From: Terrabacter sp. Root85
Lineage (GTDB): Bacteria > Actinomycetota > Actinomycetes > Actinomycetales > Dermatophilaceae
Direction of reading: 5' to 3'
Assembly: GCF_001429185.1 (NCBI RefSeq)
Contig: NZ_LMIW01000013.1
Location: forward strand, 131,418 to 195,417
DNA: 64,000 nucleotides
The notes beneath the pieces were generated by a model. It searched no databases and had not been told where the DNA came from. It saw only the letters and a list, made by a program, of their open reading frames with translations. Every line of letters starts with the position of its first letter. Position 1 is the first letter of the stretch. Shown piece after piece: positions 45,967-54,150 of this stretch. A program made the translations under genes and the position numbers.

Positions 45967-46722
45967 ATGAGACGTCACGTCCCCCTCGCGAACCTCACGC
46001 CGCGCCAGCAGCTGCGCGCCGGCCGCCTCCCGCGCCGCGTCGTCCAGCTCCTCGTGGGACTCGTGCTCTACGGCGTCTCCATGGCGATGATGATCCGCTC
46101 GACGCTCGGCCTCGACCCGTGGGACGTCTTCCATGCCGGGATCGCCACGCACGTGCCGCTGACCTTCGGTCAGGTGACGATCATCGTCGGTGCGCTCGTC
46201 CTGCTGCTCTGGGTGCCGCTGCGACAGTGGCCCGGTCTCGGCACCGTGGCCAACGTCGTCGTCATCGGCCTCGCCGCCGACGCGGGTCTCGCCCTCATCG
46301 CGCCGCCCGAGGCGATGTCGGCCCGGGTGGCGCTCCTCGCGTCCGGCATCGTGCTCAACGGCGTCGCCGGTGGCCTCTACATCGGCAGCCAGCTCGGTCC
46401 CGGCCCCCGCGACGGGCTCATGACGGGTTTCGCGCGGCGCACCGGGCTGTCGATCCGGCTCGTCCGCACCACCATCGAGGTCGTCGTGCTCGCGGTCGGC
46501 TGGCTGCTCGGTGGACCCGTCGGCCTCGGCACCGTGCTGTATGCCGTGACGATCGGCCCGTTGGTCCAGTTCTTCCTGCCCCGGCTGACCATCGACCTCG
46601 GCCCTGCGGGAGCGCCGCCGCGTGAGGACGGCGCCGCGCCCGAGGAGGGCGCCGCCGCGCCCGAGGAGGGCGCCGCCGCCCCCGTGACGCCGACGTCGGC
46701 GATGGGCTCGACGACGAGCTGA
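45967..46722 (+). CDS. yczE: YczE-type integral membrane protein
   Basis: Membrane protein of 251 residues with five hydrophobic helices (LVGLVLYGVSMAMMIRSTLG, VTIIVGALVLLLWVPL, VANVVVIGLAADAGLALI, ALLASGIVLNGVAGGLYIGS, TIEVVVLAVGWLLGG). STLGLDPWDVF and GPGPRDGLMTGFARRTG are the conserved loops. Function is unresolved; Bacillus YczE influences surfactin or bacillomycin production. The C-terminus carries a 21-bp duplication encoding APEEGAA twice. It is divergent from the MocR gene and ends four bases from the convergent 2'-5' ligase gene. The ATG at 45967 is chosen over 45958. Confidence 0.82.
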   Translation: MRRHVPLANLTPRQQLRAGRLPRRVVQLLVGLVLYGVSMAMMIRSTLGLDPWDVFHAGIATHVPLTFGQVTIIVGALVLLLWVPLRQWPGLGTVANVVVIGLAADAGLALIAPPEAMSARVALLASGIVLNGVAGGLYIGSQLGPGPRDGLMTGFARRTGLSIRLVRTTIEVVVLAVGWLLGGPVGLGTVLYAVTIGPLVQFFLPRLTIDLGPAGAPPREDGAAPEEGAAAPEEGAAAPVTPTSAMGSTTS

Positions 46723-46726
46723 CGTC

Positions 46727-47269
46727 TCAGGCGCCGGTGAGGCGCCAGGACCGGAGCACCCTGCAGGCGCCCGGCTCGTACCACGCGAGGTCGAGTCGCT
46801 CGGCCCGGCAGCGGGCCGGGAGACGGGGAGCGGCCAGCCTGCGGGTCGACTCCTCGGTGACCACGTCGGAAAGGGCGTCGAGCGTCAGGTGCGGCACGAC
46901 GTCACCGAAGCGACCGGCATACGGCGGGCACTGGGGGAAGGCGTCCCACAGCCGCGAGGTGAGGGCGGCGAAGGGCGCCGACGGCTCGGGCAGCAGGTGG
47001 ACGATCCCGTTGGGGAAGGTGTCGACGGCCTCGAGCGTGAACGCGAAAGGCTCTGTCGCTGCGGCGATCTCGGCGACGACGTCGAGCGCTGTCTGCGTCA
47101 GGGACTCGAGGTCGAGGAACGGCGCGAGCGCCGTGACGTGCGCGTGGACGAAGTCCGGGTCTGCCGAGACGTAGCCGGCGTCGTAGTGCCGCGTGCGGGC
47201 GAGGACGAACGGCTCGAGGGCCGGCACCGGCACCTGGAGCACCGAGTGGCCGGTGACGGCTGAGGTCAC
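46727..47269 (-). CDS. 2'-5' RNA ligase / 2H phosphoesterase superfamily protein
   Basis: 180-residue cytoplasmic protein with the two H-x-T motifs that define 2H phosphoesterases: HAHVTALAPF at about residues 43-52 and PHLTLDAL at about 125-132. Known members open 2',3'-cyclic phosphates or join RNA ends; the substrate here is unknown. The GTG at 47269 is preferred to the longer frame reaching into the TetR gene. It follows the TetR gene by 13 bases and is probably cotranscribed with it. Confidence 0.82.
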   Translation of the reverse strand: MTSAVTGHSVLQVPVPALEPFVLARTRHYDAGYVSADPDFVHAHVTALAPFLDLESLTQTALDVVAEIAAATEPFAFTLEAVDTFPNGIVHLLPEPSAPFAALTSRLWDAFPQCPPYAGRFGDVVPHLTLDALSDVVTEESTRRLAAPRLPARCRAERLDLAWYEPGACRVLRSWRLTGA

Positions 47270-47282
47270 GATGGGGGCACGC

Positions 47283-47909
47283 TCAGTGCCCGGCGCCCAC
47301 GAGCCGCAGCGCGAGTGCGGCGTTCGTCGCGCCGATCTCGGCGGGACTGCGTCGGATCGTCGGGGAGTACCAGCGGGCCACGTCGACGACGATCGAGAGC
47401 AGGGCCAGCGCGGTGTCGGCGCTGTCGTCGACGGAGAACGTGCCGTCGGCCACCCCACGGTCGAGGACGTCGCGCACGAGGGAGTCCATCTCCTTGCGCA
47501 GCTTGAGGACCTCGGCGTGGTGCTCGGGGGTCAGGTGGTGGTGCTCGTACTGCACGACGCGGGCCACCTGGTACTGCTCGACGTGCCACTCGGTGAAGCG
47601 CGCCATGACGGTGACGAGCTCCTCGGCAGGCGTCGAGCCCTCGGCGATGGCCGAGCGCAGGAGCCGCAGCGCGGACTCGTGGCCGCTGCGGCTCAGGGCG
47701 AAGAGCAGCTCCTCCTTGGAGCCGAAGTGGACGTAGACCCCGGCGGGCGAGAGCCCGGCCCCGGAGGCGATGTCACGGGTGGTCGTGGCGTGGAAGCCCT
47801 TGTCGGCGAACGCGTGGGCCGCGGCCTGGAGGAGCCGCTCGACGGTCGAGGCGTCGGGGTCGGACGTCCGGGCGCCGACGGACGGCGGAGTCGTGGTGGG
47901 CTGCGGCAC
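47283..47909 (-). CDS. TetR family transcriptional regulator of the acyl-CoA dehydrogenase operon
   Basis: 208-residue repressor. The helix-turn-helix is clear: TVERLLQAAAHAFADKGFHA, TTTRDIASGAGLSPAGVYVH, FGSKEELLFAL. The C-terminal ligand domain (TEWHVEQYQVARVVQYEHHH onward) resembles regulators of fatty-acid or acyl-CoA metabolism that bind acyl-CoA. It is divergent from an acyl-CoA dehydrogenase gene, and a perfect palindrome lies between the two genes. The GTG at 47909 is the first in-frame start that leaves the operator non-coding. Confidence 0.9.
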   Translation of the reverse strand: MPQPTTTPPSVGARTSDPDASTVERLLQAAAHAFADKGFHATTTRDIASGAGLSPAGVYVHFGSKEELLFALSRSGHESALRLLRSAIAEGSTPAEELVTVMARFTEWHVEQYQVARVVQYEHHHLTPEHHAEVLKLRKEMDSLVRDVLDRGVADGTFSVDDSADTALALLSIVVDVARWYSPTIRRSPAEIGATNAALALRLVGAGH

Positions 47910-47935
47910 GTTGACAGCATGCCGCAGGGGAGGGA

Positions 47936-47955
47936 AACTAAGCAAGCGCTTAGTT
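47936..47955. promoter_or_regulatory. TetR operator AACTAAGC-N4-GCTTAGTT
   Basis: Perfect 8-bp inverted repeat with a four-base centre, the most AT-rich patch of the region. The TNAGC/GCTNA core is typical of actinobacterial TetR sites controlling lipid genes. Confidence 0.8.
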
Positions 47956-48007
47956 ACCGACGGGTACCAGCGCGTCGCACCCGTGAGCACGCCCGATGGA
48001 GGACGTT

Positions 48008-49153
48008 ATGCCCCGCAACATCTACGACGAGGACCACGAGGCGATGCGCGCCTCCGCGCGCGAGTTCGTCGCCCGCACGCTCGCGCCGCGCGCCGAGGAG
48101 ATGATCGAGGGCAAGTCGATCCCGCGCGACATCTGGCTCGAGGCCGGTAAGCAGGGCTTCTTCGGCCTCGACATCCCTGAGGAGTTCGGCGGCGCCGGCG
48201 TCGACGACTACCGCTTCAACGCCGTCGTCGCCGAGGAGATGTCGCGCTTCAACGCCGCGACGAGCTCGTGCTTCGGCATCCACTCCGACGTGTGCCCGCC
48301 CTACATCGTCGACCTCGGCACCGAGGAGCAGAAGCAGCGCTGGCTGCCCGGCATGGCGAGCGGTGAGCTCATCTGCGCCATCGCCATGACCGAGCCCTCC
48401 GGTGGCTCCGACCTCGCCGCGCTCAAGACGACCGCCGTCCGGGACGGTGACTCGTGGATCCTCAACGGCTCCAAGACCTTCATCACCAACGGCTACCAGG
48501 CCGACCTCGTCATCGTGGCGGCGCGCACCGACCCGTCCAAGGGTGCCAAGGGCATCACGCTGCTCATGGTCGAGCGCGGCATGGAGGGCTTCGAGAACGG
48601 CCGCAAGCTCGACAAGGTCGGCATGGACGAGTCCGACACGGCCGAGCTCTTCTTCGAGAACGTCCGCGTCCCCGACGAGAACCGCCTCGGCCCAGAGGGC
48701 ATGGGCTTCATCTCGATGATGCAGCGCCTCCCGCAGGAGCGCGTCGGCGCCGCCGTCTCCAACGTCGCGCACGCCAAGGCGATCCTCGAGGAGACGATCC
48801 AGTACGCCAAGGACCGCAAGGCGTTCGGCCAGCCGATCGGCGCCTTCCAGCACAACAAGTTCCTCATGGCCGAGCTCGTGACGAAGATCGAGGTCGCCGA
48901 GGCCTACGTCGACGACTGCATCGCGGCCCACGCCGAGGGCAAGCTCTCGGCCGTCGACGCCGCCAAGGCGAAGTGGTGGAGCTCGGAGGTGCAGAACGAC
49001 GTGCTCGACCACTGCGTCCAGCTGCACGGCGGGTACGGCTTCATGAACGAGTACCGCGTGGCCCGCGCCTGGCGCGACGCCCGCGTCACGAAGATCTGGG
49101 CCGGCTCCAACGAGATCATGAAAGAGCTCATCGGCCGGGACCTCGGCTTCTGA
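48008..49153 (+). CDS. Acyl-CoA dehydrogenase
   Basis: FAD-dependent alpha,beta-dehydrogenation of acyl-CoA in beta-oxidation or a branched-chain route; homotetramer, cytoplasmic. The 381-residue protein has FGLDIPEEFGGAGVDDYRF, CAIAMTEPSGGSDLAALKT (FAD/substrate loop), WILNGSKTFITNGYQADLVI, AFGQPIGAFQHNKFLMA, QLHGGYGFMNEYRVARAWRD and a catalytic-type Glu in IWAGSNEIMK. ATG 48008 is chosen since GGAGG is five bases upstream, while the in-frame ATG 47996 would put that site in the gene. Its TGA overlaps the SDR start (TGATG). Chain-length specificity cannot be read from sequence. Confidence 0.93.
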   Translation: MPRNIYDEDHEAMRASAREFVARTLAPRAEEMIEGKSIPRDIWLEAGKQGFFGLDIPEEFGGAGVDDYRFNAVVAEEMSRFNAATSSCFGIHSDVCPPYIVDLGTEEQKQRWLPGMASGELICAIAMTEPSGGSDLAALKTTAVRDGDSWILNGSKTFITNGYQADLVIVAARTDPSKGAKGITLLMVERGMEGFENGRKLDKVGMDESDTAELFFENVRVPDENRLGPEGMGFISMMQRLPQERVGAAVSNVAHAKAILEETIQYAKDRKAFGQPIGAFQHNKFLMAELVTKIEVAEAYVDDCIAAHAEGKLSAVDAAKAKWWSSEVQNDVLDHCVQLHGGYGFMNEYRVARAWRDARVTKIWAGSNEIMKELIGRDLGF

Positions 49154-49929
49154 TGGCGGCCGACGCACGCGGCGGGCGCCACGATGGTGCCGTCGCGATC
49201 ATCACCGGTGCCAGCCGCGGGATCGGTCTCGGGATCGCCGAGCGCCTCGTCGCCGAGGGGGCCAAGGTCGTCATCACGGCGCGCAAGCCGGACGCGCTCG
49301 CCGAGGCGGTCGCCACGCTCGGCGGTCCGGAGCACGCCCTCGGCATCGCCGGCAACGCAGCCGACGAGGACCACCAGGACGAGGTCATCAGCGCGGCGCG
49401 CGAGACGTTCGGCGGGCTGCACCTGCTCGTCAACAACACCGGCATCAACCCTGTCTACGGGCCGATGCTCGACACCGGGCTCGACATCGCGCGCAAGGTG
49501 CTCGACGTCAACGTCGTCGCCGCCTTCTCGTGGATCAAGAAGGCCGTCGCGGCCGGGCTCGGCGACGAGGCCCATCCGGGGGCGGTCGTCAACCTCGCCT
49601 CCGTCGCCGGCCAGGGCGCGAGCGGCGTCATCGGCTGGTACGGCGTGTCCAAGGCGGCGCTCATCCACCTGACGACCGAGCTCGGCTACGAGCTCGGTCC
49701 CGACGTGCGGGTCAACGCCGTGGCCCCCGCGGTCGTCAAGACGAAGTTCGCCGAGGCGCTCTACGAGGGGCGCGAGGAGAAGGTCGTCCGCGCCTATCCG
49801 ATGAAGCGCCTCGGCCTGCCCGAGGACGTCGCGGGCGCCGTCAGCTTCCTGCTGAGCAGCGACGCGTCGTGGGTCACCGGTCAGACGCTGACGATCGACG
49901 GTGGCGTCACCCTGGGTGGCGCCCTCTAG
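49153..49929 (+). CDS. Short-chain dehydrogenase/reductase
   Basis: NAD(P)-dependent oxidoreductase of 258 residues. The Rossmann TGASRGIGLGIAERL, NNTGIN (NNAG variant), catalytic Ser in ASVAGQGASG, YGVSKAALIH (Tyr-x-x-x-Lys) and final VTGQTLTIDGGVTLGG follow the classical FabG-like pattern. Coupling to the acyl-CoA dehydrogenase suggests a 3-hydroxyacyl-CoA or similar substrate. Both are under the TetR operator. A hairpin ends the operon. Confidence 0.92.
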   Translation: MAADARGGRHDGAVAIITGASRGIGLGIAERLVAEGAKVVITARKPDALAEAVATLGGPEHALGIAGNAADEDHQDEVISAARETFGGLHLLVNNTGINPVYGPMLDTGLDIARKVLDVNVVAAFSWIKKAVAAGLGDEAHPGAVVNLASVAGQGASGVIGWYGVSKAALIHLTTELGYELGPDVRVNAVAPAVVKTKFAEALYEGREEKVVRAYPMKRLGLPEDVAGAVSFLLSSDASWVTGQTLTIDGGVTLGGAL

Positions 49930-49971
49930 GAGATCCGTTCCGCCGCAAGGCGATTCGACGACGACGTATGC

Positions 49972-50005
49972 CGTCCGGCCCCGTGCGAGCGCACGGGGCC
50001 GGACG
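49972..50005 (+). terminator. Terminator after the SDR gene
   Basis: A 15-bp perfect stem (49972-49986 with 49991-50005), loop GAGC, 43 bases past the stop and just before the iron-regulated promoter. A GTATGCCG motif abuts its 5' side. Confidence 0.85.
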
Positions 50006-50020
50006 CATGCCGGGTCGGGT

Positions 50021-50064
50021 TTGACATCAGTTAGGTGAGGCTTACTAAGGTAAGCCTCACCTAA
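50021..50064 (+). promoter_or_regulatory. Iron-regulated promoter with double DtxR/IdeR box
   Basis: TTGACA (50021-50026) and TACTAA (50043-50048) are 16 bases apart and may be -35 and -10. Over the -10 lies a 34-bp perfect inverted repeat (15-bp arms 50031-50045 and 50050-50064, centre TAAG), which holds two overlapping 19-bp matches to the TTAGGTTAGGCTAACCTAA box. Fe-loaded repressor would block transcription; the GTG is 32 bases downstream. Confidence 0.9.
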
Positions 50065-50095
50065 TGTTTCGTCGACTCGACAGAGAGATCCCACC

Positions 50096-51160
50096 GTGTC
50101 GCGACTTCGCACCGCCCTCCTCGCCGCCGTCGCCGCGGCCCTCGTCCTCGCCGGCTGCACCACCGGACCCACCGGGGGCTCCGCCCCGACCCCCGCGGGC
50201 GCAGCGGCGGCAGGGGCCGGCGCCAGGGGAGCCGACCCGACGGCATACCCCGTCACCCTCAAGGACGCCTTCGGGACGGCCACCATCACGAAGGAGCCGC
50301 AGCGGGTCGTCACCCTCGGCTGGTCCGACGCCGACCACGTGGCGGCGCTCGGGGTGGCCCCCGTCGGTGCCCCCAAGGTGACGTGGGGCGGCAACGCGAA
50401 CCTCTCGACGGACTGGTTCGACGCGCAGCTGGCCACCTTCGGCGGCACCGCGCCGACACGCTTCGACGACGCCGACGGCAACCCCGTCGAGGAGATCGCC
50501 CGGCTGCAGCCCGACCTCATCCTCGCGACGAACTCCGGCATCACGAAGGACGAGTACGACAAGCTGAGCAAGCTCGCACCCGTCGTCGCCTACCCGGAGG
50601 TCGCCTACGGCACGCCGTGGCAGGACTCGCTCGAGACGATCGGGAAGGCGCTCGGGCGCTCGAAGCAGGCGGCTGCCGTCGAGGCGAAGACCGTCGCGGC
50701 GCTCGAGGCGGCCAAGGCGAGGTACCCGCAGCTCGCCGGCAAGACCTTCATCTACGGCTACGTCGCCCCGACCGACCTGTCGCAGATCGGCTTCTACACC
50801 CCGAGCGACCTCCGGCCGCAGATGCTGACCGAGCTCGGCATGAAGAACGCGACGGTCGTCGAGGAGCAGGCCAAGGGCTCCAAGGAGTTCTACCTGACCG
50901 TCAGCGCCGAGCGTGCCTCGACGCTCGAGGCCGACGTCTTCCTCACGTACATCACCGAGGACTCCGAGGTCGGGGTCATGAGGAAGGACCCGCTCGTCGG
51001 CCAGATGCCCGCGATCAAGGCGGGTGCGCTCGTCGCGACGAAGGACCAGAAGGTCGGTCTGACGATGAGCTCGCCGACGCCGCTGTCCATCCCCTACATG
51101 ACCCGTCTCTTCGTGCCCCTCGTGGCGGCCGCGGCCGACAAGGCCGACGCCGCCCGATGA
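50096..51160 (+). CDS. Iron-siderophore ABC transporter, substrate-binding lipoprotein
   Basis: Captures ferric siderophore at the outer membrane face. The 354-residue lipoprotein has a signal with lipobox LAGC (Cys at about residue 18), an Ala/Gly/Pro linker and a FecB/FepB-type two-lobed domain: PQRVVTLGWSDADHVAALGV, EEIARLQPDLILATNSGIT, LETIGKALGRSKQA and KTFIYGYVAPTDL. It is the first gene of a five-gene operon controlled by the DtxR palindrome. The GTG fits the signal-peptide start. The exact siderophore is unknown. Confidence 0.93.
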   Translation: MSRLRTALLAAVAAALVLAGCTTGPTGGSAPTPAGAAAAGAGARGADPTAYPVTLKDAFGTATITKEPQRVVTLGWSDADHVAALGVAPVGAPKVTWGGNANLSTDWFDAQLATFGGTAPTRFDDADGNPVEEIARLQPDLILATNSGITKDEYDKLSKLAPVVAYPEVAYGTPWQDSLETIGKALGRSKQAAAVEAKTVAALEAAKARYPQLAGKTFIYGYVAPTDLSQIGFYTPSDLRPQMLTELGMKNATVVEEQAKGSKEFYLTVSAERASTLEADVFLTYITEDSEVGVMRKDPLVGQMPAIKAGALVATKDQKVGLTMSSPTPLSIPYMTRLFVPLVAAAADKADAAR

Positions 51161-52203
51161 GCGCCACCCAGACCGCAGCACGGGAGGAGCGGGTGGCCCC
51201 CGGCGAGGCGACCCTCCCCGGGCTCGCAGCCCTCCTGCTCGCCCTGCTCGTCGTGCTCGTCATGGCCGTCGTCGCGTCGATCGTGCTGGGATCCACAGCG
51301 ATTCCTCTCGGCGACGTCGTGCAGGTGCTCACGGGCCACGGCGACGGCGTGGCCGACAGCGGCATCGTCGAGGCCCGCGTCGCCCGGACGGTCGTGGGCG
51401 TCCTCGTCGGTGCGGCCCTCGCCGTCGCGGGCGCGGCGATGCAGGGGCTGACCCGCAACCCTCTCGCCGACCCGGGACTGCTCGGCGTCAACGCCGGCGC
51501 CGGACTGGCCGTCGTCGTGGCGATCTCGGTCTTCGGCGTCGGCTCGCTCAGCGGCTACGTCTGGTGGGCGATGGCCGGTGCCGGCCTCGCGGCCGTCCTC
51601 GTCCACGCGCTCGCCGGGCTCGCCGGTGGTGGATCGCCCCTGCGCCTCACGCTCGCCGGGGCCGCCGTCGCGGCTGGTCTCGCGAGCTGGTCGTCCGGGC
51701 TCCTCGTCTCGAGCAAGCAGTCCTTCGACTCCTTCCGCTTCTGGCAGGTCGGCACCATCGGGGGCCGGGGGCTCGACCTCGTCGTCACCGTGCTGCCGTT
51801 CTTCGCCGTGGGGCTCGTCGTCGTCCTCCTCGCCGTGCGCCGGCTCAACGCCCTCGCGCTGGGCGACGACCTGGCCCGCGGTCTCGGCGAGAACGTCATC
51901 CTCGCCCGGGCCACCGTCGCCGTCGGCGTCGCCGTCCTCTGCGGCGCCTCGACCGCGCTCGCAGGGCCGATCGGCTTCCTCGGCCTCGTCGTGCCGCACG
52001 TCGCCCGCTCCGTCGTCGGCCCCGACCACCGGCGGGTCATCCCGGTGTGTCTCGCCGCCGGGCCGATCCTGCTGCTCGCCGCAGACATCGTCGGACGGCT
52101 CGTGGCCCGGCCGAGCGAGGTGCAGGCCGGCATCATGACCGCTGTCATCGGCGTGCCCTTCTTCGTCGTGCTCGTGCGCCGCGGACGGATGGCGAGCCTG
52201 TGA
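51157..52203 (+). CDS. Iron-siderophore ABC transporter permease (FecCD family), first subunit
   Basis: 348-residue membrane subunit with about nine helices. Family motifs are RVARTVVGVLVGAALAVAGA, MQGLTRNPLADPGLLGVNAG and the ATPase-coupling ARGLGENVI followed by GPIGFLGLVVPHVARSVVG. The ATG overlaps the binding-protein stop (ATGA) and the TGA overlaps the next GTG (GTGA), as expected for a two-subunit permease. Confidence 0.94.
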   Translation: MSATQTAAREERVAPGEATLPGLAALLLALLVVLVMAVVASIVLGSTAIPLGDVVQVLTGHGDGVADSGIVEARVARTVVGVLVGAALAVAGAAMQGLTRNPLADPGLLGVNAGAGLAVVVAISVFGVGSLSGYVWWAMAGAGLAAVLVHALAGLAGGGSPLRLTLAGAAVAAGLASWSSGLLVSSKQSFDSFRFWQVGTIGGRGLDLVVTVLPFFAVGLVVVLLAVRRLNALALGDDLARGLGENVILARATVAVGVAVLCGASTALAGPIGFLGLVVPHVARSVVGPDHRRVIPVCLAAGPILLLAADIVGRLVARPSEVQAGIMTAVIGVPFFVVLVRRGRMASL

Positions 52204-53297
52204 CCGCCGACGTGCTCACCCCGACCGGGGCCTGCGCCGACCCGCGTGCCGTGGCCGCGGAAGAACCCGCCGACCTCGCCCGCGTCGTGCGAGCCCGCAG
52301 GCGTCCCACGCGTCGGGTGCGCCTCGTCATCGCGACCCTCGCGGTGGCTGCCGTCGCCGCAGTCCTCGTCCGCGTGCTCCTCGGCGACTACGTCGTCGCG
52401 CTCACCGACCTGCTGCCCATCCTCCGGGGCGAGGCGCTCCCCGACGCTCCGGGCGCCTCCTTCATCGTCATGGAGGCCAAGGTGCCGCGTGCCCTGCTGG
52501 GGCTCCTCGCGGGTCTGGCGTTCGGGGCGGCGGGTGCGATGTTCCAGACCACCTTGCGCAACCCGCTCGCGAGCCCCGACATCATCGGCATCAGCGTCGG
52601 CGCGTCCGCCGCAGCAGTCATCGCCCTGACCTTCCTCGACGCGCAGGGCCTCTGGCTGCCGGCCGCAGCCCTCGTCGGTGCCGTGGCCGTCGGCCTGCTC
52701 ATGCATGCCGTCGGTCGGGGGACCACGCTCGCCGGCCAGCGGATGGTGCTCGTCGGCATCGGCGTCGCCGCCCTCCTGTCGAGCGTCATCCAGTTCGTCA
52801 TGACGCGCACCTCGATCCAGGACGCGCAGGCTGCCCTCGTCTGGCTCACCGGGAGCCTCGCACGCGCCACGTGGCCGGTCATCGGGATGCTCTCGGTCGC
52901 GGTGCTCGTGCTCGCGCCCCTGCTCGCGGTGTGCGCGCGGTGGATGCGGCTCGCCGAGCTCGGGGACGACCTGTCGGCGACCCTCGGGGCGCCCGCAGGT
53001 CGGGCTCGTCTCGGGCTCGTCGTCGCCGTGGCCCTCGCCGCCGTCGCGACGAGCGCGACCGGTCCCATCGCGTTCGTCGCCTTCCTGGCGGGGCCGATCG
53101 CGCGACGCCTCTGCGGTGGGCGCCCCTCGCTGTGGGCGGCGGCGCTCATCGGGGCCGTCGTCGTCGTGCTGTCGGACTTCGCCGGTGACTACCTCATCCC
53201 CGACGTCAACCTCCCCGTCGGCGTCGTCACGGGCGCCCTCGGCGCACCCCTCATGCTCGCGGTCGTCGTCACCGCGGGCCGAGCCGGAAAGGCCTGA
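52200..53297 (+). CDS. Iron-siderophore ABC transporter permease (FecCD family), second subunit
   Basis: 365-residue partner permease with a longer basic N-terminal extension (about 45 residues). It shows KVPRALLGLLAGLAFGAAGA, MFQTTLRNPLASPDIIGISV and GPIAFVAFLAGPIARRLCGG. It starts at a GTG overlapping the first subunit's stop, and the ATPase gene begins two bases after its TGA. Confidence 0.94.
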   Translation: MTADVLTPTGACADPRAVAAEEPADLARVVRARRRPTRRVRLVIATLAVAAVAAVLVRVLLGDYVVALTDLLPILRGEALPDAPGASFIVMEAKVPRALLGLLAGLAFGAAGAMFQTTLRNPLASPDIIGISVGASAAAVIALTFLDAQGLWLPAAALVGAVAVGLLMHAVGRGTTLAGQRMVLVGIGVAALLSSVIQFVMTRTSIQDAQAALVWLTGSLARATWPVIGMLSVAVLVLAPLLAVCARWMRLAELGDDLSATLGAPAGRARLGLVVAVALAAVATSATGPIAFVAFLAGPIARRLCGGRPSLWAAALIGAVVVVLSDFAGDYLIPDVNLPVGVVTGALGAPLMLAVVVTAGRAGKA

Positions 53298-53298
53298 C

Positions 53299-54150
53299 AT
53301 GACCTCCACGACCTTCGCCCCCACCCCGGTGGACGGCACGGCCCTGCGTGCCCGCGACCTCACCCTCTCCTACGACGGTCGGCGGGTCGTCGAGCACCTC
53401 GACCTCGACGTGCCGGCGGGCAGGATCACCGTCGTCGTCGGGCCCAACGGCTGCGGCAAGTCGACCCTCCTGCGCGGGCTCGCACGTCTGTTGCGCCCCA
53501 CCGAGGGCAGCGTCCACCTCGCCTCCGACGGCGCCCACGACGACGTCTGGTCGCTGCGGCCCAAGGGGTTCGCCCGCCACGTCGCGCTCCTCCCGCAGAG
53601 CCCGCCCGTGCCCGAGGGCATCACCGTCGTCGACCTCGTCGGCCGCGGCCGGCACCCGCACCGCAAACTGGTCCGCCGGTGGTCGCGGGCCGACGACGAG
53701 GCTGTCACCAGGGCCATGCGGGCGACCGGGACCATCGAGCTCGCCGAGCGACCCGTCGACGAGCTGTCCGGCGGCCAGCGACAGCGCGTGTGGATCGCCC
53801 TGACCCTCGCCCAGGAGACCGACGTCGTGCTCCTCGACGAGCCCACGACCTACCTCGACCTCGCGCACCAGGTCGACGTCCTGGACCTGTTGCGCGACCT
53901 CAACCGCAGCCGGGGGACGACCGTCGTCATGGTGCTGCACGACCTCAATCTGGCGGCCCGCTACGCCGACCACGTCGTTGCCCTGCGCGACGGCCGTCTC
54001 GTCGGCAGCGGCGCGCCGGCCGACCTCGTCGACGAGGAGTTCGTGGCGCAGGTCTTCGGCCTCCGCAGCCGTGTCATCACCGACCCCGTCACCGGCTCGC
54101 CGCTCGTCGTGCCCACCTCCACCCACCACCAGAGCGGAGCCACCTCGTGA
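53299..54150 (+). CDS. Iron-siderophore ABC transporter ATP-binding protein
   Basis: 283-residue ATPase: Walker A GPNGCGKST at about residue 50, Q-loop ALLPQSPPVPEGIT, signature ELSGGQRQRVWIALTLAQ and Walker B VVLLDEPTTYLD with the switch His in VLHDLNLAARYADHV. These match FecE/FepC proteins. The TGA overlaps the next GTG (GTGA), coupling uptake to reductive release. Confidence 0.95.
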   Translation: MTSTTFAPTPVDGTALRARDLTLSYDGRRVVEHLDLDVPAGRITVVVGPNGCGKSTLLRGLARLLRPTEGSVHLASDGAHDDVWSLRPKGFARHVALLPQSPPVPEGITVVDLVGRGRHPHRKLVRRWSRADDEAVTRAMRATGTIELAERPVDELSGGQRQRVWIALTLAQETDVVLLDEPTTYLDLAHQVDVLDLLRDLNRSRGTTVVMVLHDLNLAARYADHVVALRDGRLVGSGAPADLVDEEFVAQVFGLRSRVITDPVTGSPLVVPTSTHHQSGATS

